Positions 9,217 to 20,115 of a stretch of DNA of 22,177 nucleotides are shown one piece after another. Every line of letters starts with the position of its first letter. Positions within the stretch are counted from its first letter, which is position 1. Source of the stretch: Halocafeteria seosinensis (Eukaryota; Sar; Bigyra; Bicosoecida). The position numbers were made by a program, and so were the translations under genes. Where the stretch lies: assembly GCA_001687465.1 (NCBI GenBank), contig LVLI01002163.1, positions 1-22,177 of the forward strand, read 5' to 3'. The notes beneath the pieces are model-generated. The model saw only the letters and a program-made list of their open reading frames with translations. It did no database searches and was not told the DNA's origin.

Positions 9217-10849
9217 ATGAAGGGAGTGGCGTCTGTAACACTGCTTGGAGTGATGCTCCTGTGGACGTGCCATGTCGACGCAAGAACGTCCTCCAGCTTC
9301 AAGTGTATGGAAGACCTTGTTGCTCATTCAGAAGGAACTACTCCCGGAGGTGCATGGGAGGCACTAATGGATGCTTCCATGAACCATGTGAAATCGCTTC
9401 CGAAGTGTAAATCCACTCCACCAGTGCCTCCAAGAAGCCAAATCCAACAGTTCAACTCCAGTTTCATGGACCAATTACAGATGACGGTGATAAAGCAGAC
9501 ATTGGGTCCATGCACTAGTGGAGCTCATAATCCCAGTTCGACAGCACTTAGTGGAGCATTCATCCTGGGTGGAAAGATCCATTTCTTCAATGAAGGATGT
9601 GTGAGTAAAAGGAAACCCGGAGTGGTTCCTTCTGAGAAGACAATTTATCGCCTGGCTTCAAATTCTAAGACATTCGCAGTAGAGACGGCCATCCAAGCAT
9701 TCCGCGATGGTAAAATTGATAGCTTCGACGATGAACTGCGAAAGTACTTCAAGGACTTCCACATTATGAATCCGTTCGGGTCTGGGCAACCAACCTTTCG
9801 ACAAATGATGAGCCAACTCAGTGGAATTCCACGGGAAGGACCTTGTGAAAGACCCCATTGCAACTTGACAACAACAGAAATGCTGGGTAGAATCTCAAAG
9901 TACAACCGACTGATGATGTCACCCTGGACGTATCCTAGTTACTCGAACTTGGCGTATTCGATCTTTGGGAACTTGATCTCTGAGAGGATGTATGGCAAGC
10001 CATGGAGTGACTTCTTAGTAGAAAATATCGCAAAACCACTAAACATGAACTCTACAGGACTCAATTATACGTCGGAGGTATTATCTAAAATGGTAACCAA
10101 CTACTTGTTGGATGGCTCTGGGATGGTTGAACCCGGCAGGTGGAGTTTACTCTACAAGTGAAGATATGGCCCTCTGGGTATTGCACTACTTGAATGAATG
10201 GAAGGATGAAAGTTCGCTAGGTCAATTGCGGCGAAACACTATGATGCAAATTTACGAGAATCCAGGAGGATATTCAGGGTTTGGTGCACCTTGGGAGATT
10301 TTTTCAAGTCATGGCTACTTCGTTCGAACGAAGTCGGGTGACCTTCCGGGCTTGACGTCATTTACAGCAATGGTGCCGGAACTGGACTTTGGACTCGTAT
10401 TTCTGTGGAACGGAGCCGGTATAGGGACTATTCCCGTTGCACAGACGATCTTTGATTCGGTCATACCCGTCTTGAGGAGCCAATATTCATACTATCGAGC
10501 TCATAATTTTCCAGAGCTGAGTAGTTCTTTTATTGACAAATATCTTGGAATTTATCATGGCTACGGAATCGATGTCTCAGTAAACGCAACTCGAGAGCCC
10601 AGCTTAAATAATACTTCCCTGGCGGGTATCAATTTGGGTTCGTTCGGTACTTTTCCTCTAAAACCGGAGTCATCCACAGATCATGATTTCACGTTTCGGG
10701 TTTTCTACCGGCGGGAAACAGCCCCATGCTTGATATGGGAGCTACAGGCTGACTTAGGAGAATGGGTCTATTTTGATACATTAGACAACGGCACCAGAAG
10801 GTTTAATTTCCCAGGACTGCAATTCGTTAACTTTACAAAAATTGCTTGA
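9217..10849 (+). CDS. Secreted beta-lactamase-fold serine hydrolase (LACTB/class C-like), frame-disrupted
   Basis: The ATG at 9217 opens a signal peptide (MKGVASVTLLGVMLLW to about residue 22). The catalytic SxxK motif is S148-N-S-K151 within LASNSKTF. The second motif YxN is Y242-S-N244 (SYSNLAYSIFGNLISE). The third is KSGDLPGLTSF, the counterpart of H/KxG. The conserved helix motif LLTHTSGLP reads MMSQLSGIP, with Gln at the usual His. The family (Pfam Beta-lactamase; penicillin-binding-like esterases and peptidases) covers many substrates, so the reaction cannot be assigned. Potential N-glycosylation sites and several Cys fit secretion. The frame breaks at about 10120: the first frame runs to TGA 10159-10161, while GWLNPAGGVYSTSEDMALW and the rest continue one base over to TGA 10847-10849. 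One extra G in the GGG at 10120-10122 would explain it. A C-terminal domain of about 130 residues follows. Confidence 0.85.
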
Positions 10850-11916
10850 GAGATGGATGATTGTATCATTACTTTATCATTACGTTTACGAGTGTGGCAG
10901 AAAAAGCTTTGTACGGAACTGCCGAGTTATCTGTTCGCGTAATAGCATAACCGCCTCTGTGCCCTAAAGACGAGGGAACGGGAGCTGGTTGACGCAACTA
11001 TCATACATATCGTCAAGAGCCTTCTCTAATTCTTCGCAAAGAATTAACAACAAACTCGGTTTCTTCGAAATGTGTTTTTGCGTTACGCGCACGTTGCTCG
11101 ATTTGAGCCGTCCGGACGGTCCGGTTCGAAGATCAGGGCAGGACAGACTTGTATATTGGTCATTATACGCCCAGTATGGACGATTTTTCTATCGTACACC
11201 TCGATGATCGTTTGAGGTACTTCCTAGATACCGGTATACCATTGTCAGCACTTTTATAGCTCCAAATAAGTGGATGCCAGAATGCTTTGTGGATAACCGG
11301 GAAAAGGAGCCGTATTTAGAAGGTTATACACGTTGCACAGACCATATTCTACCTACATAGTGTACTAAGATGCCAAATACGGTCTTTCCTCTGCTCAATC
11401 TCTTATCGGGAGCCGTATTTATGCACGATTCGAGGGACAATCACCACGAGGATCTTGGATAATCCACACATTTTGAAACAGTCTAACAGATGAATATTAC
11501 AAACGAACAATCGGGGGAAACACACGCGTGAGTTTTTCTCGTCGAACTTTTGTTCTATTATTTACAGTCTTGCATGGGGTGAAAACAGCATGAGCCAAAC
11601 GATCCGGCTGTTGGTTTGAAATGTATGGCCTCTTCTCGACCACTTGTATCGGCGGCAAAGCTTTGGTGCATGTGTTCGATGGGTAATGTTTTGTATGGTA
11701 GATATGTAGATATTCCCACTTGTAAATCGTATTTGCTTTTATCTAGTGTCCCATACTGTATATTTTCTTTCACAAGTCGTCGCCGTCTCACCCCTACTGA
11801 GCAGATTCTGCTCGACCTTTGGTTTGTCTGTAGGCCATAACATAAGGAGGGAAGTTGATTGTTTTCTTTAATTAGAGAATTGGATATCTTATTGTTTGTA
11901 CACGCATTGTGTAGCA
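10850..11916. other. Intergenic stretch of about 1 kb without a supported gene
   Basis: No frame here shows domain motifs or convincing composition. Visible small structures are: a direct repeat of ATCATTAC just after the hydrolase stop (about 10866-10885), a 12-bp palindrome CCGTCCGGACGG at 11108-11119, and three copies of an AAATACGG-type motif. Two of the copies lie in GGAGCCGTATTTA-like contexts at about 11307-11319 and 11408-11421, and an inverted copy is at about 11375-11382. The right part should contain the promoter of the large deaminase gene. Confidence 0.4.
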
Positions 11917-14900
11917 ATGGGAGAGCGCGAACACCTCAAAGAGCGATACAAAGCTGCGATCCGCAAGGGAATCGGCGAAAGATTGGACGCAGGGGAGGTC
12001 CGTAATCAACAAGAGAAGGATACATTGGTTAAGGCTTTTCAGGATGTAACAGGATTTGTTGAGAAATGGGTAAATAAAGGACAAGATGTTACGGCAGAGA
12101 AGGTGAAAGCATGGCTAAGTAGACTCGGCCGCGCAGGGGAGCCCTTCCTTTCGAAGATGGCGAGTACCATTATGCAACGTAAGTGCAATCAGGTATTATC
12201 AATTAGAGAGTCTCCTTGATTTGGTTTCTCATGACTCCGTTGTGTCAGATGTCCCGGATGAAGACGAATTCGAGGGAATCGATCAGGCCAATAGAACTAA
12301 ACGATGTATAAAGCGTCATATCAAGGAAGGGTCATTCTGTGAATTGCATACCCATTTAATGGGAATGGGAAACGCTGATTTCTGGCTTCATTATATTCTC
12401 GGCTGGTACGTCCCACGACGTCTTCAACACATGTGCTCAGAGCTGGATCTCCCTTTTCGTTCTTCGGAAGGAGACTTGGGCGAGCGCATTGCCTCGGAAT
12501 GCGAACAGCAGTGGAGATACCGGTACGATTTGATGTATAGGGACATCTTCCGAGGGAAGGAGGGTGATTTTCCTGCACTTGATCAGTATATCAAATTTCT
12601 GAACAAAAAGTGGAAGGGGTCGGATAAGGCCTTTTATGAAATATGCGAGAAAATTCACAAAATTCTAGGGCATTGTTTGGGCAATCCGATAAACCCCAAC
12701 GGGTGGTCGGAAGAAGACATGAGGAAATGGAAGTCCGACGTGACTGAAAAAGCGCAATTTGGGGCGAAATCGACTGCTGATATTGTAATCAAAGTAGAAA
12801 CATTACGCACTGCGTTTGACTTGAGTCCCTATATGCATCCGACTACATGCGAGAATCACATTTTGTCGAACCTGATGCTTGATCCCCTTAAGGTTAATGA
12901 TGCTCAGACAGCACGCCGAATTAACGAAGATACCAGGGGATTGCTAAAGACATACGCACTCTGGAATTCGAGGAAACAGTGCATAGAGCATGAAAGAGGA
13001 TGGCCTGCCATGCACTTGTACCGAGTTCTTGGATTGGATATTCCGCAGCATCACGCTGTTCCTCCAGCGCATCAGATCGTTAGGGGATGCTTCCTAAACT
13101 GCTTCTCGATGCTGAATGAGGCAGGTGAGGAAGCGACAGAGTACAGCTTACAGCAATATCGTGGTAATTTCTCTCCCCAATTTTATCCGCGCCGATTCAA
13201 GCTAAAGGATGACTTTTACGAGCAGGACTTGTATATTTTGCAACTTTTGCTAAAATGGCAGCAGGAACGGTACCGTCAAGCCGGAGTGTTTTACGTTGAA
13301 CTATCCGTATCAATCCATGACCTCCTTCGGCCTTGGGTATTTCAGCACTTGCTCTTGCGCGACGATCGTAAGCCACCATTCGATTTAGATGAAAAAAGTA
13401 CAGGTACAGTACGGACGCGAGAGCAATCGCAAATACCGCAAGAATCTGAAGAACGAGAGCAACAGCAGACCGAACACCAGTCATTGGAGCAATCAAATCC
13501 CAGTGAAATAGAACAAACACAGGAAGAACAAGGTGAAAGTCAAGACAAGTCTTCAGACAAAGTTCTTTTTTGTTTCCTTGGGGGGTTTTCAAGGTCTATA
13601 GTTTCACTTCCCAACAGCCCCTCTAACGATATTGCAAGAAACACGTGGGAGCATCAACTCATGCTCTGTGACCAAGATGAAGGACCCTCCCTAGCTTCCT
13701 TACGAGAGCTTCAAAGTGATGATAACTGGAAGCACGTCACTCGTCCATTAGAAGTTCTGGAGCAATTCATCTCCTACGGTGAAAACCTAAGTTATTTGAA
13801 GCACGTAGTTGGACTGGACTATTTTGGGGACGAGCAAGGGCATCCCTTCATTGTATTTGCCGCCCCTCCAGTATCAGAAAGAATATCTAGACTACGTCGC
13901 ACATCGTGGGCCAATTCCGAGAAATGGATAAGCTACATGGGGCACTACAACATGTTCGGAATCCGAATCCACGGAGGGGAACTTCAAATTACTGGAAACG
14001 AAGACCGCTCATCTTTGTGGCATATTAGCATCCTGGTTTCTCACTTGAAGCAATTTATTCATAATCTGGAAAACCACTCTGCTCTGTGGTTCTCGAACGA
14101 GTCGAATTGTCCTTCGTATGTACGCATTGGCCACGGTGTTGCTTTTGTCACGGCGGATAAGCTTGGTCTATTTCCCGAGGAATCACCGCTCCGGTGGCTG
14201 GAACGGCTACACGTCCCTTTGGAGTTGAATTTGACGAGCAATCACTACCTCCTTCCCAAGGCCAATGAATCGCATGTTCTTGGGTATCTTAGAGACCGCT
14301 CGCGCAGTACGCTAGGAAAATTGGTCGTACTATGCTGCGACAACGATGGTGTCTGGCCTCTAGAACTATCCAAGTATCATGTTGCAAAGGCCGAATTTAC
14401 TTCGGTACCTGCTGAATTTGAGAAAGCTGTAGTGGAGCATTGTTTTACAGGTAAAGATGTACATGATTTTGTCAAAAACAGCAGAAAATACGCCTTTATT
14501 CGGAATGAGGACGAGATCCCTACAGCTGGTACAAACACCAAAGGGCCCTTTCTACCATATTGGTCTGAAAAATTACAGCCTAACGCCAAAACTAAGCACT
14601 CTTTAGGTTTTCTTGAGGGCAGCTTAAGCTCGGCATCAAGTGATAGTGAAATATCGCTTAGACCGTGCGATGGAAATTCCGAAGGGATGACTGAATGTAT
14701 TCTAAAGAAGTACGATTCCTTGTGTAAGTTATGGCGCAAAGCTTCGTCGTCATCCCCTTCAGTTGGAAGCCTTGCCGTAAGGTGTTGTAATTCTACTGGT
14801 AAAGAAGAGTTACCCCTCGCGCTCTTGCCGTTCAACTGGGCGAGCCCAGAGGGCCTGGAGTGTCTTACTGAACCACCAAGTGGGAGCATTTGGATATATG

Positions 14901-16171
14901 CAACGCAAGAGAACTTGGTGAGAGCCCTCAGTTGGGCTGCTGCGTTGGGGATTAAGTACGATCTTGAGTGTCCACAGCAACTTGTGACAGTCGAGCTTTT
15001 AGGCATCAGTGCAATCTGTCGCAAGCTAACTCCTAGTCAGCTAAGTCAAGGAATAACATGCGGACTCATTGCCAGTAGGAAAAGCGTTAGCCAAAAGCAT
15101 ATTTCGCAAGAGCGATTCGAGGACCTTCTATGGCGGGCTCAAATCAACAGCGATAGAAGAGCCTCTGACGGTAATCCGAGTGGTCAAATCACTCAAGTCC
15201 GGGTTCTCCCTCGCACATGTTGCGAAACAGTCGAGGTTCCCGAAATGTTGCAAGAGCTTCTTGAACGGTTCTTTGTTGTTGACCCGATTGCTGTCCATAA
15301 AACCCACATAGGCCAACCAAGGTTGCCCTGGAACCAGCACTGTTGGTCTGTTTTCAACTTCTTGCTTCGTTTACGACATTGCCGTAACGAACACATCCTG
15401 TTTCAGTTCATAAAGACAAGACTGGATGAAACGCAGGTGCAGGGCATTTTGGAGCAACTCGAACAAACAGAGTCGCGGGAAAATTGGATCAAGCACGCGT
15501 CGTCAATGTTCGATGAAACGAAGTTGCTCATCAAAGACTCATCAACGCTATTAGAAGAGTTGAATCTGGACCTCATTTTATGCAGGCTGCCTGTCCTGGC
15601 CAACACGGACCGGGACGATGAGTATTCTTTTCTTCAAGAACTGTCACAGTGCTTTCATCCCCATCCCCAGGAGGAGCTACTGCGTGGTGTTCCTCCATCA
15701 AGACGAGAGCAACTTATAGTCTTGGATAAGCTCGTGCGTGAAGCAGAAGATGTGGAGACGTTTTTCGAGGCTGACGGGTTTTTCGGACGTATGGACTCAA
15801 AACTCAACGAAAATCCGGCATACTTTTGTACAAACGGAGATGATGCAGAGGTTCGCCAAAAGTTGGATGAGTTGCTTTATCATTGCATTTCTAACAATCA
15901 GCTGTATAGGAGTGTTCGTTACCCGCTATCACCCAAACCGCATACTGCATGGCGTGCGTTGTGGCCGCACGCTCTGCAGAAAGCTAAGGGCAAATTTGAT
16001 AGCCGGTGCGACGATCTCCGTGAATTGTATGAGTGTTATGCGGTCCCGGGAAGTCGTCGTGTGAGACGTCTATACCCCGTCGAACTAATATTTATTCTTT
16101 CTGTCGCGGATTTAAACCACCCAAACCCCCCACCTGAGACGCGGAGGGCGAAAAGGAAGAGAGTCTGGTGA
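11917..16171 (+). CDS. Giant adenosine deaminase-fold protein, RdrB-like candidate
   Basis: Two exons (11917-12178, 12249-16171) joined by a 70-nt GT-AG intron give 1394 residues; the ATG has purine at -3 and G at +4. Residues 1-88 are helical. All adenosine deaminase metal and substrate motifs appear in order: CELHTHLMG with zinc ligands H121 and H123; strand VFYVELSVS (about 435); VVGLDYFGDE (about 607); RIHGGEL with H662 and catalytic E665; RIGHGV with H716; PLELNLTSN; and LCCDNDG with D785. Classical ADA is about 350 residues with roughly 200 between the first and third motif; here 539 separate them. The gap holds an extra N-terminal block, and a Gln/Glu-rich stretch at about 478-525. About 600 residues of unknown fold follow the deaminase. 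The expected reaction is adenosine or adenylate to inosine form; substrate is unknown. The enlarged, split deaminase recalls bacterial RADAR RdrB. It differs from ADAR, whose deaminase belongs to another fold. Confidence 0.82.
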
Positions 16172-16749
16172 TATGAGCACCGGTAGGACAACTTTCACAC
16201 CATTCATGTGTATAACCTGGCGCATTGTGCCTGCTGTGCACTGGCGATGTCTGTGGCCTTTCGATGGCAGTTCTCTTTCTGCATACCCTTTTTTGCCCTA
16301 TTTTCTGTACGTGTTATACTGTAGGATCTGCGAGAGCAGGATGGTATGTGGACAAAATTTGGTTGTGTACAGTGTGTACAACAGTAAATAAGTGTAAGTG
16401 TAATTCAAAATGAGGAAAAAATACGGAACGCTGTAGTTTTTAGTAATTCCTTCAGGAGTTACAAAATTAAAAAAACTTGTGACTAATTTTTTACTATAGA
16501 CTTATTCAATCATAGACTGAGTAATAGCGTGATTCTGGAATCGACCTCGAGATTGTTGCAAATTTTTCAAAACACTTGTGCAACTCCAAGAAATGATTGT
16601 CGTGTCTGCTTAACGGCGAATCCGTATCCATTTCGAACACTGTATCTTTATCGAACGAAATGACAAGGTTATAAGGCACCGATTCGAGTGGCCTCTATTT
16701 TGACTCGTTGTACACTCGGTTTCGCAACATTCCCACCGGTGTGCGCATC
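16172..16749. other. AT-rich intergenic stretch, no gene seen
   Basis: About 580 bases, increasingly AT-rich from 16380 to 16500, downstream of the giant deaminase gene. No frame has recognisable motifs. It should hold the 3' UTR of the deaminase gene and the promoter of the trihelix-like gene; AGTAAATAAG at about 16384-16393 is a possible but weak polyadenylation context. Confidence 0.4.
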
Positions 16750-18288
16750 ATGGTTCTCTCTGTATCGACCAGGAGCCGTCGTAAACGCCATCGTCCTCCA
16801 ACTCAGGCACCTGCCGCCTCCACAACTCCGAATAAGAAGCGCTCCACGAGCGCCCCGTCGACACCCAAGTCCAATAAATCGGGCTCCCCACGGCAATCCA
16901 CTGCCACTAAACGTGCGCGCTCCCCGAACGCGATGTCGATGGACCACGGAAGGCATTATGAAAATGATACAAACGCGTGCCGAATTGTCCGATCGCGTTT
17001 GGCATAAGGAAACGGCGGCCCCGAAAAAGCACGTTCATCTAGGGGACTTCTGGAGTCGCGTCGCCGATGAGTTGAATAAGAAAAACTCCTCGACCCAAAT
17101 ACGAAGTCCTTCGCCTCCGGACGGTGAAGCATGTCAGCAGAAGCATTATTATTGTCTCATGCAACTACAGGTAGGTGGATTCATTTCCTTTTCGAAATAA
17201 GTATCATGTGGAGAACGCATCCAAACCTTTGGTTTGCTTTTTTGCAGGCTTGTGCGAAATCACTCAACCAGAAGACTGAAATTCCGGCTTGGGCGAGAGA
17301 CGCTGAAGTGCTAATACATTTACTGGGCTTTCCCCATGCTTTTCCCTCATCTGAAGTGAACAAAGCTTTAGATACGGAAAAATTTACACCTGCTGCCGCG
17401 TATGCTATTTCTTTGTTAATGAAGAAGACATTCTTTGGAAATAAGAAGTTACGTGGATGGACATTAACAACAGCAGAATGTAGAAAGATACTTTCTTTCG
17501 GCTTATCGACGAAGAATCGAATTCTACTCTCGGGTAAGACCCCAAAGTCTGATAGAGTGAATGATTGGTTGGAAGCAATCAAAGCTCATGGTCTATCTAA
17601 AGTGAACAAACACTCCTCTGATTATGCCAGCGGTGACTCAACGGACAGTGATTCTGAGAGTAGTAGCGAGGATGATGAGGACAAGAGCACGAGTGATTCG
17701 TCCAGAGGGATAGAATCGCTCAGTGAAGAGGAAGACACCGGTGATAATACCGGTTCAAAGTATGCTAAAGGTTTTGCGAACCGTGGTAGATCGGGTACCA
17801 CAAACGAAATGCGTAAGAGCTCTATAATGGATGGTGAGATGACACAAAATGGCGTAGCCGATGAAAGGGACAGTGTTGCAGTCATTGCTCCCAAGAAATA
17901 TCTCATTTTTCGTCAGGACCCTTTCAGTGAGACTACCAGTACAGTGGAAAACGTTGAGGCGCATGAAGCGATGAACGGGAGTAAGTATGCTGCCCGCACG
18001 GCACCCTACGGCATGCCATTCAGCGGAGCTGAGAAACGGCTTTCCGATGCTCTACTCATCATAGTCAAACATGAGAAGTTGACAGAAAAGGAAAAGGAAA
18101 CTCTGACATTGGCCCAGCTTGCGATGGAGCTCGCTAAGTACCGACCATTCATCATGGGTGTTGCCAAGCTTGCTTGTATAGATAACCATCACTTACATGT
18201 TGGCGCGTTTATGCACCTAGTTGCAAATCGAATGGAGCAACTAGGGATTACATTTGGCCGTATCGCGACAGATCTCACAAAATACTAG
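16750..18288 (+). CDS. Trihelix/Myb-SANT-like nuclear protein with acidic stretch, frame-disrupted
   Basis: From ATG 16750 the first 60 residues are rich in Lys/Arg/Ser/Pro (KKRSTSAPSTPK, ATKRARSP), like a nuclear-localising tail. A trihelix-like module RWTTEGIMKMIQTRAELSD...LGDFWSRVADEL follows but lies one base over. One extra C in the CCCC at 16922-16925 would join them. A 77-nt GT-AG intron (17171-17247) separates exon 1 from exon 2 (17248-18288). Exon 2 encodes a helical region (AWARDAEVLIHLLGFPHAF, AAAYAISLLMKKTFFG), a Ser/Asp/Glu-rich acidic stretch (about 17620-17760), and a C-terminal helical domain (LSDALLIIVKHEKL, FMHLVANRMEQLGI) that I do not recognise. Trihelix and Myb-like modules bind DNA; with basic and acidic arms, a chromatin or transcription role is likely. 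A shorter model starts at the ATG in the second frame at about 16955. Confidence 0.6.
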
Positions 18289-18332
18289 TTGCGATGACGT
18301 TTTGGGATGCGTGCGGCAGAAGTACCACTGCT

Positions 18333-19850
18333 TCACCGATACGGAAGTCCGACTGAGGAATGAAGAAATGATATCTCTTCCGCGAGGCTTTCGATCTGTG
18401 CATGCGGTCCAGCTTCTCCAAAATGCCCAGCTGCCCCTCGATTGGTTCTCAGGAGTTGCATTTGCTGCCCAGAGGTCGATGTTACTTGTTTCTGGCCGCA
18501 CTCGGATGTTGTGTCCCCCAGGAAGAGATTGGATAGCATTTGAGGTACCGAGGGCGATTCTGCGTTGTATACCGAGACTTGCGACACTTCTTTCGGCCCG
18601 AATATTGTGGCAGTAGCATCATTCGTCTGCGCGGGTCGTTGTTGGCTAGCCTTGTGACGTAAAGCGGCTAAGAACTTAAGCGGGTGATAAACTGGAACAC
18701 GAGGATCGCTCATGGCTCCAGTCATGTATACGGAGGGGGACTGCTTCTGCGATGTTCCCTGGAACTTACAATTGGTATACGGGCAATATGTTTCGATGAG
18801 CTGTTTGACCCCAGCAGGACTATCATTTACGGGATCGCCCCACTCGGATTGTTCGGCCAATGTCAGAGGTAGGGTATCGTCAGCCATCGTCGAAGCTACA
18901 TCGAGGAACGGTACCTTCATTACCGCGGAGGTGAATAAATGCGAGCAGTTGTTGACAAGCCATCCTCCGATAACACCCCCTGCGCTTTCGGTTTTAATGG
19001 CTAACAATGCAGGGGTTGTTATTTGATAATTAATTAAAGTACGAATGGCAGCGACAGCATCCCCGAGTGAGTTACCCTTACACTCTAGCCTTCCATCACG
19101 ATACCACGGTGTCCCCAATTCTCCCCCTCCTCTAACATGGGCGAACGCCAATGCCCACCCTCGATAAAGTAGTGGCAAATAATGTATGTTCAGATCAGTT
19201 TGAAGATTTTGTCCGTAAGCCCCGTAAACGTGCATTAGAGTCGGTGTTTGTTGGTCCAAAGTTAGATCCCGTCTGTGTACCACGGTAACAGGAACTCTGA
19301 TGCCGCCAGAAACTTGATCCAGTTGAGACGTTGAAGAAGCGTGCTCTTGCAGCGAGTCTAAAGTGTACGAGCGCTGTGAGGGTGCCCAAAGTCTGTAACT
19401 GCAAAACTGGCTCTCATTAAACGCCGGCCAACCGGATGCGGTTCCCACTCTATGCTGTTTAAGGAGTAGAAGCTCTGGACTCTCAACGCGTCGACGAATC
19501 GTCCTTTTACCGTTCTGAGAAGAGTCGTGCTGGGTGAGACGAAAGTCGAATACCTTTTCGGGACTAACTGCGCTCCCGACGCATACTCTGGCGAATACAG
19601 GGTCAAAATCATTATTGGCACCAGGAAAAGCTTCAGTAGCGCCTTCAGGCAAATCCAAGTATGTGACGTGATCTCGTTTTGGGCTGTATACCGGCAGCCT
19701 GTCGATATTAGGACGATTCACCGACTCATCTGAGCTCTGTGGATTTACGCGATTATTTAGGAGGTGAACGGACAGAAAGCCGAGTACCTGAAGCAGTGTA
19801 TGTGTAGAAGAACGTAATTCAGCTTCTGACTTACGAATGGATTCCAACAT
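18333..19850 (-). CDS. Prolyl oligopeptidase family (S9A, oligopeptidase B/PREPL-like) serine peptidase, C-terminal part
   Basis: The last exon encodes about 505 residues from ATG 19850 (the open frame begins at 19874) to TGA 18333-18335. It has the end of the beta-propeller (LGFLSVHLL, AFPGANNDFDPVF, EKVFDFRLT) and the full alpha/beta-hydrolase domain: LMHVYGAYGQ, LLYRGWALAFAHVRGGGELG.WYRDG, nucleophile in TESAGGVIGG, VPFLDVASTM, LPLT..EQSEWGDP, Asp in SDPRVPVYHP and His in AAGHFGEAG. In oligopeptidase B numbering style these are the Ser-Asp-His triad. The usual GGSAGG elbow reads TESAGG. A Ser/Gln/Thr-rich insertion of about 55 residues precedes the His. Family members are about 700 residues, so about 200 propeller residues are missing or in unresolved upstream exons. 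A possible 47-nt intron, 19788-19834, would remove ATG 19850 from this frame. The stop lies 44 bp from that of the convergent trihelix-like gene. Confidence 0.8.
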   Translation of the reverse strand: MLESIRKSEAELRSSTHTLLQVLGFLSVHLLNNRVNPQSSDESVNRPNIDRLPVYSPKRDHVTYLDLPEGATEAFPGANNDFDPVFARVCVGSAVSPEKVFDFRLTQHDSSQNGKRTIRRRVESPELLLLKQHRVGTASGWPAFNESQFCSYRLWAPSQRSYTLDSLQEHASSTSQLDQVSGGIRVPVTVVHRRDLTLDQQTPTLMHVYGAYGQNLQTDLNIHYLPLLYRGWALAFAHVRGGGELGTPWYRDGRLECKGNSLGDAVAAIRTLINYQITTPALLAIKTESAGGVIGGWLVNNCSHLFTSAVMKVPFLDVASTMADDTLPLTLAEQSEWGDPVNDSPAGVKQLIETYCPYTNCKFQGTSQKQSPSVYMTGAMSDPRVPVYHPLKFLAALRHKASQQRPAQTNDATATIFGPKEVSQVSVYNAESPSVPQMLSNLFLGDTTSECGQKQVTSTSGQQMQLLRTNRGAAGHFGEAGPHAQIESLAEEISFLHSSVGLPYR

Positions 19851-20115
19851 CGCTAAAAGGCTTGTCTTCTCCAATATCGCTTAAAGATTTGTCTACTAAA
19901 GCTTTTCGCAAAGGTTGGAATCAGGTGTGCTCCAAATGGAATCCACCACTCTGAGCACACACAAATGTGACAGATAGCCCACCGGCCACTCTGAGACGGA
20001 CTTGGGTTCTTCCTTCTGGAGAGCCATTTGCTAAAGACAGAGCAATGACCGAACTTCCATGAGACTGCCAAATCGAAACCATGCTATATATTGATAGTTT
20101 CTGGTACAACGACAT
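19851..20115 (-). CDS. Upstream coding piece of the prolyl oligopeptidase gene, structure unresolved
   Basis: On the minus strand, a frame from ATG 20115 (or ATG 20082) to TGA 19921 encodes KLSIYSMVSIWQSHGSSVIA followed by SLANGSPEGRTQVRLRV. This resembles a propeller blade of oligopeptidase B-like enzymes, where a strand-SPDG-strand unit is typical. In the same frame beyond the TGA, LVDKSLSDIGEDKPFSD (about 19890-19840) also reads like coding sequence. Joining these to the main exon needs one or more introns or a lost frame that I could not settle. The piece overlaps the start of the SAP-chromodomain gene on the other strand by about 35 bp. Confidence 0.45.

Noticed and set aside
9217-10849. 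Programmed +1 frameshifting (as in Euplotes) to explain the frame breaks
   Set aside because: The breaks are not at stop codons or a common slippery motif, occur in both directions, and fall at homopolymers or tandems.
11108-11145. Palindrome plus GGTTCGAAGATC, resembling a tRNA T-arm
   Set aside because: No matching acceptor stem, D-arm or anticodon arm could be folded around it.
11558-11917. Minus-strand frame of 119 codons upstream of the deaminase gene
   Set aside because: No domain, low-quality composition, and it sits where the deaminase promoter should be.
13197-13592. Minus-strand frame with a hydrophobic segment inside the deaminase gene
   Set aside because: Antisense to clear ADA coding sequence and the Gln/Glu-rich linker; the hydrophobic Leu/Phe/Val codons are reverse complements of Gln/Glu codons.
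11200-18300. An RdrA-like AAA+ ATPase beside the deaminase
   Set aside because: No Walker A/B motif was seen in the neighbouring genes; a complete RADAR-like pair is not present in the window.
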